This document shows, one piece after another, positions 1 through 6,745 of a DNA stretch of 64,000 nucleotides. Below the pieces are notes generated by a model. That model searched no databases. It was not told where the DNA came from and saw only the letters and a program-made list of their open reading frames with translations. Position numbers and translations under genes: made by a program. Position 1 is the first letter of the stretch. Every line of letters starts with the position of its first letter. The DNA is taken from NCBI GenBank assembly GCA_000824805.1, contig CCNA01000060.1:1-64000 (forward strand), read 5' to 3'. Source of the DNA: Mesorhizobium sp. SOD10 (GTDB lineage Bacteria > Pseudomonadota > Alphaproteobacteria > Rhizobiales > Rhizobiaceae).

Positions 1-66
1 ACACACAGGATTCTAGGGTCTGCGCGCGTCGCTTCGCTCCTTGCTCCGCCCTAGAATGACGAAGCC
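1..66. repeat. Intergenic inverted repeat, left window edge
   Basis: A 9-bp perfect inverted repeat, ATTCTAGGG (10-18) and CCCTAGAAT (49-57), closes a GC-rich loop. It resembles an intergenic repeat I associate with Mesorhizobium chromosomes; that family match is from memory. No coding potential is seen here. Confidence 0.5.
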
Positions 67-158
67 ATCGGCGCATTGGCCAATCGAGCCCGCTAACCTT
101 TCCTTAACCTTGCCCAAACGCTTGGCCCGAATTCGTTGAGGCGTGCTCTCGGCTATCG

Positions 159-193
159 TTGACATCCGAACAAAATTAGAACAAATTACGAAC
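159..193 (+). promoter_or_regulatory. Promoter with a triple GAAC (LexA-type) operator
   Basis: A consensus -35 hexamer TTGACA lies at 159-164. It is followed by three GAAC words at 168-171, 179-182 and 190-193, each separated by exactly seven bases. GAAC-N7-GAAC is the established LexA box of rhizobia and other alphaproteobacteria, so this is two overlapping boxes. They cover the spacer and the likely -10 region (AAATTA, 183-188), so a bound repressor would block RNA polymerase. The start codon of the 28-residue gene lies 22 bases downstream. LexA binding is inferred. Confidence 0.7.
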
Positions 194-214
194 ATTCTAA
201 CAACGGAGAGAGTT

Positions 215-301
215 ATGTCTGATCTGGTTCAGGATGTCGTCTCGCTGGTTTGCATGAGCACCTTTCTCGTTTCCATGGCGATCTGGATCGGCGCCATGTG
301 A
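215..301 (+). CDS. 28-residue hydrophobic small membrane protein, possibly SOS-induced
   Basis: The frame starts ATG after a GGAGAG ribosome site (205-210) and ends TGA. It encodes a short polar start (MSDLVQDVV) followed by about 19 mostly hydrophobic residues ending in AIWIGAM, enough for one membrane helix. Size, single helix and the LexA-type operator immediately upstream recall SidA of Caulobacter, a 29-residue SOS-induced inner-membrane inhibitor of cell division, and TisB of E. coli. I see no clear sequence match to either, so a role in SOS-induced division arrest or membrane depolarisation is inference. The next gene starts 183 bases downstream, across a row of hairpins. The good ribosome site and dedicated promoter are the main arguments that it is a real gene. 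Confidence 0.6.
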   Translation: MSDLVQDVVSLVCMSTFLVSMAIWIGAM

Positions 302-320
302 TCGGGCGGCCTTGCCGCTG

Positions 321-425
321 TACGGGACGGGCAAATGCCCGCCCGTTGTTCAGACGGGCAAGGCGCCGCCCATGTCGGGACGGGAAGGCCCCGCCCGTTT
401 GGGACGGCCAAGAGCCCGCCCATGT
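321..425 (+). repeat. Four tandem GC-rich hairpin repeats
   Basis: Four imperfect units of 24-27 bp begin near 327, 354, 380 and 404. Each has the form ACGGGCAAG-N-CCGCCCatGT, with a 5' G-rich and a 3' C-rich arm, so each can fold as a short hairpin in RNA. They fill most of the space between the 28-residue gene and the protease gene. They could act as a transcript end or stabiliser for the peptide mRNA, or bind a protein. No T-tract follows until TTAAGTCTTTCTT at 425, so the last unit may serve as a weak terminator. Confidence 0.6.
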
Positions 426-484
426 TAAGTCTTTCTTGGCTGCGCCGCCGCTAGGCTGCTCCTTCAAGACAGGGAGCGAAGTTG

Positions 485-1735
485 GTGTCGGTCGTCGTCA
501 CGGTCACCCTCGTGGCCGGCAATCTCGGACTGATCTTCCTTTTGATGACCGTACCGCTCGGACTGCGTACGGTGACGGTCAGCCGCGTGATCAAGGCCGA
601 TCGCAATCGCCTCTGGCAGGCGCTGTGGCCGTTCGGCGGCGACGCCGGCTGGTCCGGCGAAATCCTCTCCGCCGAGCCCCTGGACGGCGAGGGGACGGCG
701 CTGATCAGATTGTCCTGGGATGGTCGGGACGACCGGCCGATCGAACGCAAGGCCCGGTTCGAGGATGTCGGCGAGGGCAGCCGCTTCTCGATGACCGTCA
801 TTGAGGACACGGCGCTCGATCCCTCGTTCTGGGCGAATTATCGCGAGACCGCCGAGCTTGTGCCGGAGGGAGACGCCACGCGGGTCACGCTCACCCAGAC
901 CGACCGCTATCGCGGCGTCGCCTTCCTGATCTTCCGCTTCTTCGCCATGCGCCGCGAATTGCGCAAGCTGGACGTCTGGGCGGCAACGGGCACCTATCGC
1001 AAGGGCGGCTGGTTCGAGCACCCGCTGAGCCAGGTCGGCTTTGCCGTGCTTTCGGCCCTGATCCTGTGGCCGTTCTTCGGCCTCAATATCGGTGGCTTCT
1101 CGCTTGCCGCAATCCTGACCTCGGTGGTCGCCCTGCACGAGCTCGGCCATATGGCCGCCTTCCGGCTGACGGGGCATCGCCGGGCGCGGATGATCTTCAT
1201 TCCGCTGCTTGGCGGCATCGCCATTGGCGGCAGGCCCTATGACAGCCGCTTCGAGGTGGCGTTCGTGGCCTTGATGGGCGCCGGCTTCTCCGCTTTCATG
1301 GTGCCGCTGCTGATCGCCGCCAGCGGCTTCGCCGACGGCGAAGGACATCGGCTGGTCGCCATGCTCTTGGCCACGCTTGCCGGCTGCGCGTCGCTGTTCA
1401 ACATCGCCAATCTCGTGCCGGTGTGGAAATTCGACGGCGGTCAGGTGCTGTGCCAGATCTGCCCGGGGCCGGTCGTACTGGCGCTGGCGTCCTTCCTGCT
1501 TTTGTCGGCGCTTCTGGCGCTCGGCTGGCGGGCCGGTTTTTCGCCGAGCTTTCTGCTGATCGCGGGTGCGGTGTTCGCGATGCTGAGCCTGATCACCATG
1601 GGCAGCGGCGTGAAGCCGCGCCACGAGCTGAAGCCGATCAAGACCTTCGACCGGCTGGCCGTGGGCGGCGCGCTGCTCGCCGTCTTTGCCATCCATGGCT
1701 ACGGCATGCTGTGGGCGTCCGCACAATTAATGTAG
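485..1735 (+). CDS. SRPBCC-domain / site-2-protease (M50) fusion membrane protein
   Basis: About 416 residues. An N-terminal membrane segment is followed by an SRPBCC (polyketide-cyclase-like, lipid-binding fold) region at roughly residues 30-170. The C-terminal half is a multi-spanning M50 metalloprotease: HELGH near residue 218 supplies two zinc-binding histidines, and NLVPVWKFDGG near 309 matches the NxxPxxxxDGG motif carrying the third ligand. Site-2 proteases cut substrates within the membrane, often to release regulators. GTG at 485 is chosen because AGGGAG (471-476) is eight bases upstream; TTG at 482 is the alternative. The substrate is unknown, and the ligand-binding domain facing the protease is unusual. 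lipB ends 12 bases away on the opposite strand. Confidence 0.8.
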   Translation: MSVVVTVTLVAGNLGLIFLLMTVPLGLRTVTVSRVIKADRNRLWQALWPFGGDAGWSGEILSAEPLDGEGTALIRLSWDGRDDRPIERKARFEDVGEGSRFSMTVIEDTALDPSFWANYRETAELVPEGDATRVTLTQTDRYRGVAFLIFRFFAMRRELRKLDVWAATGTYRKGGWFEHPLSQVGFAVLSALILWPFFGLNIGGFSLAAILTSVVALHELGHMAAFRLTGHRRARMIFIPLLGGIAIGGRPYDSRFEVAFVALMGAGFSAFMVPLLIAASGFADGEGHRLVAMLLATLAGCASLFNIANLVPVWKFDGGQVLCQICPGPVVLALASFLLLSALLALGWRAGFSPSFLLIAGAVFAMLSLITMGSGVKPRHELKPIKTFDRLAVGGALLAVFAIHGYGMLWASAQLM

Positions 1736-1747
1736 CGAGAGGGCGGC

Positions 1748-2491
1748 TCAGCCGACCTTGCGAGCAGGCTCTGCAGTCGGAACGACGGCAGGCCCGAACA
1801 CATCCTCGAAGGCGGATTTCAGTGCCAGGTCGAGGTCGGCCATGGTGACGGGAAGGCCAAGATCGACGAGGCTGGTCACGCCATGGTCCGAGACGCCGCA
1901 GGGCACGATGCCGCTGAAATGGCCGAGATCCGGCTCGACATTGATGGCGATGCCATGAAAGCTCACCCAGCGCCGCAGCCGGATGCCGATCGCCGCGATC
2001 TTGTCTTCGGCCGGCATGCCATCCGGCAGCGCCGGCCGGTCCGGCCGCACCACCCAGACGCCGACGCGGTCCTCGCGCCGCTCGCCGCGCACGTTGAAGG
2101 CGGCAAGTGTGGCGATGATCCATTGCTCGAGTGCTGCGACGAAGGCGCGCACGTCCTCGCGCCGGCGCTTCAGGTCAAGCATGACATAGGCCACGCGCTG
2201 GCCGGGGCCGTGATAGGTGTATTCGCCGCCGCGGCCGGCGGCAAAGACCGGAAAGCGGTCGGGCTCGATCAGGTCCTCGATTCGCGCGCTGGTTCCGGCG
2301 GTGTAGAGCGGCGGATGCTCGACCAGCCAGACCATCTCGCCGGCAGCACCGCTGCGGATCGCCTCGGCGCGCGCTTCCATGAAGGTTAGCGCGTCCGGAT
2401 AGGACGTCAGGCCGGGTTCGATCACCCATTCCACCGGCGCCGAACCGGGGAGGGGAAGGAACGACGTGGCGATCTGGCTGCGTTCTGTCAT
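1748..2491 (-). CDS. lipB: Octanoyl-[acyl-carrier-protein]:protein octanoyltransferase (LipB)
   Basis: LipB moves octanoate from acyl carrier protein to the lipoyl domains of 2-oxoacid dehydrogenases and GcvH, the first step of lipoate assembly in the cytoplasm. The family signature RGGEYTYHGPGQ is present. The catalytic lysine falls in EDKIAAIGIRLRRW and the catalytic cysteine in GIVPCGVSDHG. The 247 residues are within the usual range. The start MTERSQ is chosen; an in-frame ATG at 2527 would add 12 residues, but its own upstream region lacks a good ribosome site. The gene appears to be transcribed alone and is convergent with the protease gene. Confidence 0.95.
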   Translation of the reverse strand: MTERSQIATSFLPLPGSAPVEWVIEPGLTSYPDALTFMEARAEAIRSGAAGEMVWLVEHPPLYTAGTSARIEDLIEPDRFPVFAAGRGGEYTYHGPGQRVAYVMLDLKRRREDVRAFVAALEQWIIATLAAFNVRGERREDRVGVWVVRPDRPALPDGMPAEDKIAAIGIRLRRWVSFHGIAINVEPDLGHFSGIVPCGVSDHGVTSLVDLGLPVTMADLDLALKSAFEDVFGPAVVPTAEPARKVG

Positions 2492-2674
2492 GGAACTTTT
2501 CTCGATGCTCCTCTCATATGGCGGCAATCGGTCAAAACGTCCAGTTTCGCCAGCATGAAGCCGGGCCGCGGCGGGTTGTGCGAATGAGCGACGAATATTC
2601 CGCTCAGCGCACTTGTTTCGCCGGAAACGATTTGCTACAGGCCCCGGGCCGGACGGTTCCGGCTCCTACCACGT

Positions 2675-2759
2675 GCGGTCGTGGCGGAATTGGTAGACGC
2701 GCAGCGTTGAGGTCGCTGTGGGGCAACCCGTGGAAGTTCGAGTCTTCTCGACCGCACCA
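2675..2759 (+). tRNA. tRNA-Leu (anticodon GAG)
   Basis: The acceptor stem GCGGTCG pairs with CGACCGC, followed by discriminator A and an encoded CCA at 2757-2759. The anticodon arm CAGCG-TTGAGGT-CGCTG gives anticodon GAG, and a long variable arm (TGGGGCAACCCGTG) confirms a type II leucine tRNA. The T loop is TTCGAGT. The 3' end has a 17-bp duplicate at 9011-9027, marking this gene as the integration site of the island that follows. Confidence 0.97.
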
Positions 2760-2761
2760 AA
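2745..2761 (+). repeat. Attachment-site direct repeat, left copy (inside tRNA-Leu)
   Basis: TTCTCGACCGCACCAAA spans the 3' half of the T stem, the acceptor strand and the CCA of the tRNA. It is identical to 9011-9027. Interpreted as attL. Confidence 0.7.
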
Positions 2762-2866
2762 TCCTCCCCGAAAGTTTCTTTTGAAGGCCGGCGCAATCGA
2801 GGCGGCAGCTCGCAGGCTGGCCTTGAGCCAAATGCGTCGCGCTGAAACGGATCCAGGCGACGCGCT

Positions 2867-3590
2867 TCAACTCTTGTTTTGAGGCATGTTTTCCGAAACC
2901 GCTGCGCACTTTTGGCAATATCCATTAGTCGAGGGACGATTTGGGGTTTCGACGCTTTTCGCTCGAATAGAGCGCGCCGTCATGGCGCGATTGCGCACGC
3001 CGAGCTTGTCGTAGAGATTCTTGAGGTGATACTTCACGGTGTTCTCCGAGACCCGGGTCCGGGTCGCGATCTGGAGATTGGTCCAGCCATCGGAAAGCAT
3101 CGCAAGCAGCTCGCGCTCACGCCGGTAAGCTGTGTTTACCTTGTTGATGTCGATGTAGGGGATGCGGAGCCGCCCCGTGCGCGACCGCCAGGTCGTCTCG
3201 AAAATGATCGGCGGATCGTCGAACTGGAAGCAATAGCCCTGCGCCCCAAGGCGCGCGCACTTTTTCAGAATGCCGATGTCATGATCGTTGGAAAACCCGG
3301 TTATGCGCAGGTCGAGCTTGCGGTTCTGGACTTCCGAGGATTTCGGCGCCGTCCATGTCAGCAAGCTTCCAGCCGATGACGGCGACATCGAAGTCGGCCT
3401 CCGCCGTCGCGTCCGGGAACTGCTTGCCGCTCTGCACGGCGTTCACCAGCTCGAAATGGCCATCGCATTCCAGCGTTTCGCGGGATGCCGACACGACGAA
3501 CGGATTGCGTTCCGCGCCGATAACGCGCACTCGCTGCCCACCGACTGCGTCGTCGAAGCTGGTTCGGTACACTGGTAGCGGCGCGGGCAC
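2867..3590 (-). pseudogene. Decayed duplicate of the LuxR-type regulator at 16357-17088
   Basis: Protein-level similarity to the intact regulator continues along the whole gene but in more than one frame. The N-terminal part (start 3590, ERNPFVVSA, FDVAVIGWKLADMDG) is broken by a frameshift near 3335-3345. The rest (FSNDHDIGILKKCARLGAQGY, then the helix-turn-helix WTNLQIATRTRVSENTVKYHL) continues in another frame. Small compensating indels alter the segment before PYIDINKVN, and about five codons are missing before RRERELL. DNA similarity to the intact copy remains high around 2943-3120. Like the intact copy, the receiver region lacks the phosphate-accepting aspartate. It lies just inside the left island boundary and is almost certainly non-functional. 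Confidence 0.85.
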
Positions 3591-3748
3591 TCTGCTTCAT
3601 TCAAACGGACGAGGACAGTGGGCAAGCATGCCCCTAGCGTGATCCGGGCGGATGTCAGGCGCAAGGGTTGCAAACCGACAATGAGAAAAAATCAAGTCGC
3701 TAGCCACGTCGTACGCTTGAGGTGCCCCGCCCTCTAGGGAGAGGCGAG

Positions 3749-4438
3749 ATGGACCCCTACCTGGTTTGCATAGGAGGCGAGGACCATCGCCTGCGTATTC
3801 CGTTCGTGCTGTCGCTGCGCAAAAAGGGCTTTAGGCTGACGGCCATAAGGAGTGGCGACGCGACAGCGTTTTTACGCCACGAAATTCCGCATCGTCGCAT
3901 TGAACTCGATCGATTTGCCGTTGGCAGTGCGCAATTGAGCGCATTGCGCTCGGTCCGCGGGTTGATGGCAGAGGCCCGGCCGGACATCATCCAAAGCTTC
4001 GACACCAAACCCAATTTGCTCACCCCGTCGGCAGTGCGCTGTCAGGTGCCGGTCGTCCGCACGATAAACGGTCTCGGCTGGACCTTCTCTTTGCTGGAAC
4101 CACGAGCGCCGGCCCTGCGCCCTGTCTTCTGCAGCCTGCAATGGCTTGCCTCTCTCTGGACTGCCGCGACTGTTTTCCAGAACCGGAACGATCGGGCTTT
4201 CGAGCGCTGGTGGCTTACCCGAAAAGGCATGGCACGGCTGATAGCCGGTTCGGGAAACGACGTGGGCGCGTTCGCGGCGGCTAGTCACTTTCGGCCGACG
4301 CCACGCAACTTAGCGCGCAGCGTCCTCGAGTTTCATCGGAGCAGAAGAGAATCTCTCCTGGAATTTGTCCGCTCCGCCCGTCAGCGTTCTCGCCCAGGTG
4401 AATCTCGAACAACACACGAACCACCGACTCGGGGATAG
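3749..4438 (+). pseudogene. Truncated family-4-type glycosyltransferase (N-terminal domain only)
   Basis: The 229-residue frame begins ATG after GGGAGAGGCG. Residues 1-190 resemble the acceptor-binding half of GT4 glycosyltransferases of polysaccharide clusters: DIIQSFDTKPNLL, VVRTINGLGWTFS, then TAATVFQNRNDRAF and RLIAGSGNDVGAFAAA. Such enzymes are normally about 370-400 residues. Here the nucleotide-sugar-binding half, with its usual second Rossmann fold and E-x7-E motif, is missing, and the last 40 residues are arginine-rich and unrelated. A frameshift or deletion after about 4290 explains this. It is the first gene of the island cargo and probably inactive. Confidence 0.7.
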
Positions 4439-4503
4439 TGGCGACCTTTTGTTGATGGGTTATCGAGGGCTGAACCGATCAACGATCTCCGGATTGAAAC
4501 GGC

Positions 4504-6741
4504 ATGATCATCGAACTTTTCGGACCAGCGGGATCCGGCAAAACAACCTTCGCGAACGCCCTCGCCAAGCATTTGCGCGACCATGGGTACGTTGCCAAAG
4601 TTGCCCTGTGCTACTTGCCCCGGGATAGAAGCGGCCGGTGGGACCGCTTCGGCATTTTCGCGGTAATCTCCCGAATATCATCCGCCATTTTCATCACAGT
4701 TTTGGCGCTAATTTCTTCATTTTGGCGAAATAGTGCTACTGTGCCTGCAAATAAACTTTTAATAACAATACCACCAAAAGGCCTTATACGGCGAATTATT
4801 ATGTGGCAGTACATAGTTCGCCTGTCACGCTGCTGGACGCAGGCGCAGGGATCAACAAATATAATCATATTCGACCAAGGCTTTGTGCAGGCGATCGGGT
4901 CCCTTGCAATGTTCAATGGCGCCGCAGACGACAGGTTGATCGTGCGAGCGCTCGAATCTACGCCCCGGGCCGATCTGGTGGTTGGGATGAAAGTTCCGCG
5001 CGATGTCGTGGAAGCGCGGCTTCAGACTAGGATGGTGCACGAACCGCCTGCGGAACGGTTCTTGGAAGTAGACGTCGCTGTCAATATGCAATTTTTCGAT
5101 ATTTTCGAAATGATTGGCAATGTTCTCCGGAGCGCGCAGCGAAGTAACGTCTCGGTTGGGGCAGTCGACGAACTGTCCACCGCAAGCGGCCTTTGTCAGG
5201 TGGAACAGGAAATCCAGACGCGATTGTCGCGAACTGGCGTTCCCTTCACCAACCACACGCGCGGTGGCGGGTTGGCGGACAGCAAAGGAAGCACGGAAGG
5301 CTGCTCGAAAAGTCAGTCGCTTGAACTTCATGCGGCCGACGGGGTTACTCATGTCCCCTCACTCGGGGGCACCGCAGGCCGATCATCCGTTGCTGTGTTC
5401 CACCGGGGTCCCCATGATGTGGGCCGACGTCTATTGCAGGCGAGCATATTCGCCCTTCTGGTCTATATCGGTGGTGCGGGCCTCACCAGCATGGCACAGC
5501 TTGGAATCGCGCGGCTGGTTGGCGCGACGAGCTACGGCACCTACTCGTACGCCTTGGCATGGAGCACCGTTCTCGCCACCCTCTCGACGCTCGGCTTTAA
5601 CATGTCGCTGTTGCGCTTCGTGCCGGAATACAGGGCCGCTGGACGTTGGGACCTAGCGCGCGGCGTAATCACCTTCGCGCTCTCGTGGTCGCTCTCGGTC
5701 GCGATGCTGGCGGGACTGACAGGAGCCAGCCTCGTCGCCTTTTCGGGAGAGAGTCACCAGGAACTTCAGAGGGCAATGCTGCTCGCCATGGCGGCGGTGC
5801 CGCTGATGACGTTCTGTACGCTTGGCGCCAGCCTGATTCGCGCCTTTGGAGGCGTGGTGTCCGCGCTTTTGCCCGAGCGTGTGGCGCGGGATGGGCTTCT
5901 GTTGGCGCTGGTGGGTGGCGCGGCGTTTTCGGGCTGGGTAACCTTGGATGCCCCTTTCGCGATGATGGCGGTAGTCACAAGCTCGGCCGTTACCGCGATG
6001 CTTGTCCTCGCCACGGCAATCAAGCTGCGGCCGACTGACCTGCAAAACGCGCGGGCGAGTTATTCCGGGCGTTTGTGGTGGTCTGTGATCCCTCCTACCG
6101 TGCTAATTACCGGGCTTGATGCCTTCGTAAGCCGAACGGGGGTCATGCTTTTGGGTTGGACGGGCCGGGTCCGCGAGGCTGGCATTTTTGCCCTATGCCT
6201 GAACGTAGCGATGCTGGTCGGGCTTTCGAGTGTCGCAGTAAGCACAATGTTCTCGCCGACTGCTGCGGATCTTCATGCCCGCGGGGATCACGAAGGCCTG
6301 CAGCGGCTATTCTCACGAGCAGCAGTTCTGAGTTTCAGCGGGGCGCTCGCATTGGCAATGGCGTTGCTGGTGGTCACCAAACCTCTCCTAAGCTGGTTCG
6401 GCGAGGATTTTGCTGTGGGAGCACCGATCGCACGAATCCTCATCATGGGTTACCTCTGCAATGCGGTTTGCGGGCCCCAACTAAACCTTCTGACCATGAC
6501 CAAGAATGAGTGGGCTGCCGCGAGGACGATGGTTGGCGGCGCCGTGGCCGCCGTCATTGCCTGTGCGGCCGGCATAACGATGGACGGGGCGACTGGAGCG
6601 GCGGTCGGCTTCACGCTCGCACTGGTCGTCTGGAACTTGGCAATGGCAACCAACATCCGTAAGCGATTGAACATCTTGCCCGGTCTGGTCTTTGCTGCTT
6701 TAGCCTTGAGGTCGGGACAGCTCAGAGCTCGCTGGAGATAG
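4504..6741 (+). CDS. P-loop kinase / Wzx-type polysaccharide flippase fusion
   Basis: 745 residues in two parts. Residues 1-235 form a P-loop kinase-like domain with Walker A GPAGSGKTT at 7-15 and IIIFDQGFVQAIGS as a candidate second acidic motif; the fold looks like thymidylate/adenylylsulfate-type kinases. A polar linker (about 240-310) leads to a 400-residue multi-spanning domain (LLQASIFALLVYIGGAGLTSMA, LGFNMSLLRFVPEYR) typical of oligosaccharide flippases of the MOP superfamily. The flippase would move a lipid-linked glycan across the inner membrane, and the kinase might phosphorylate the glycan or its lipid before export. DNA under part of the kinase domain is notably AT-rich. The next gene follows after four bases, suggesting co-transcription. 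The fusion is seen directly; the function is inferred. Confidence 0.75.
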   Translation: MIIELFGPAGSGKTTFANALAKHLRDHGYVAKVALCYLPRDRSGRWDRFGIFAVISRISSAIFITVLALISSFWRNSATVPANKLLITIPPKGLIRRIIMWQYIVRLSRCWTQAQGSTNIIIFDQGFVQAIGSLAMFNGAADDRLIVRALESTPRADLVVGMKVPRDVVEARLQTRMVHEPPAERFLEVDVAVNMQFFDIFEMIGNVLRSAQRSNVSVGAVDELSTASGLCQVEQEIQTRLSRTGVPFTNHTRGGGLADSKGSTEGCSKSQSLELHAADGVTHVPSLGGTAGRSSVAVFHRGPHDVGRRLLQASIFALLVYIGGAGLTSMAQLGIARLVGATSYGTYSYALAWSTVLATLSTLGFNMSLLRFVPEYRAAGRWDLARGVITFALSWSLSVAMLAGLTGASLVAFSGESHQELQRAMLLAMAAVPLMTFCTLGASLIRAFGGVVSALLPERVARDGLLLALVGGAAFSGWVTLDAPFAMMAVVTSSAVTAMLVLATAIKLRPTDLQNARASYSGRLWWSVIPPTVLITGLDAFVSRTGVMLLGWTGRVREAGIFALCLNVAMLVGLSSVAVSTMFSPTAADLHARGDHEGLQRLFSRAAVLSFSGALALAMALLVVTKPLLSWFGEDFAVGAPIARILIMGYLCNAVCGPQLNLLTMTKNEWAAARTMVGGAVAAVIACAAGITMDGATGAAVGFTLALVVWNLAMATNIRKRLNILPGLVFAALALRSGQLRARWR

Positions 6742-6745
6742 CCGC

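Noticed and set aside
321..425. Tandem repeats considered as a small CRISPR array
   Set aside because: The units are adjacent, variable in length and have no spacers; there are no cas genes.
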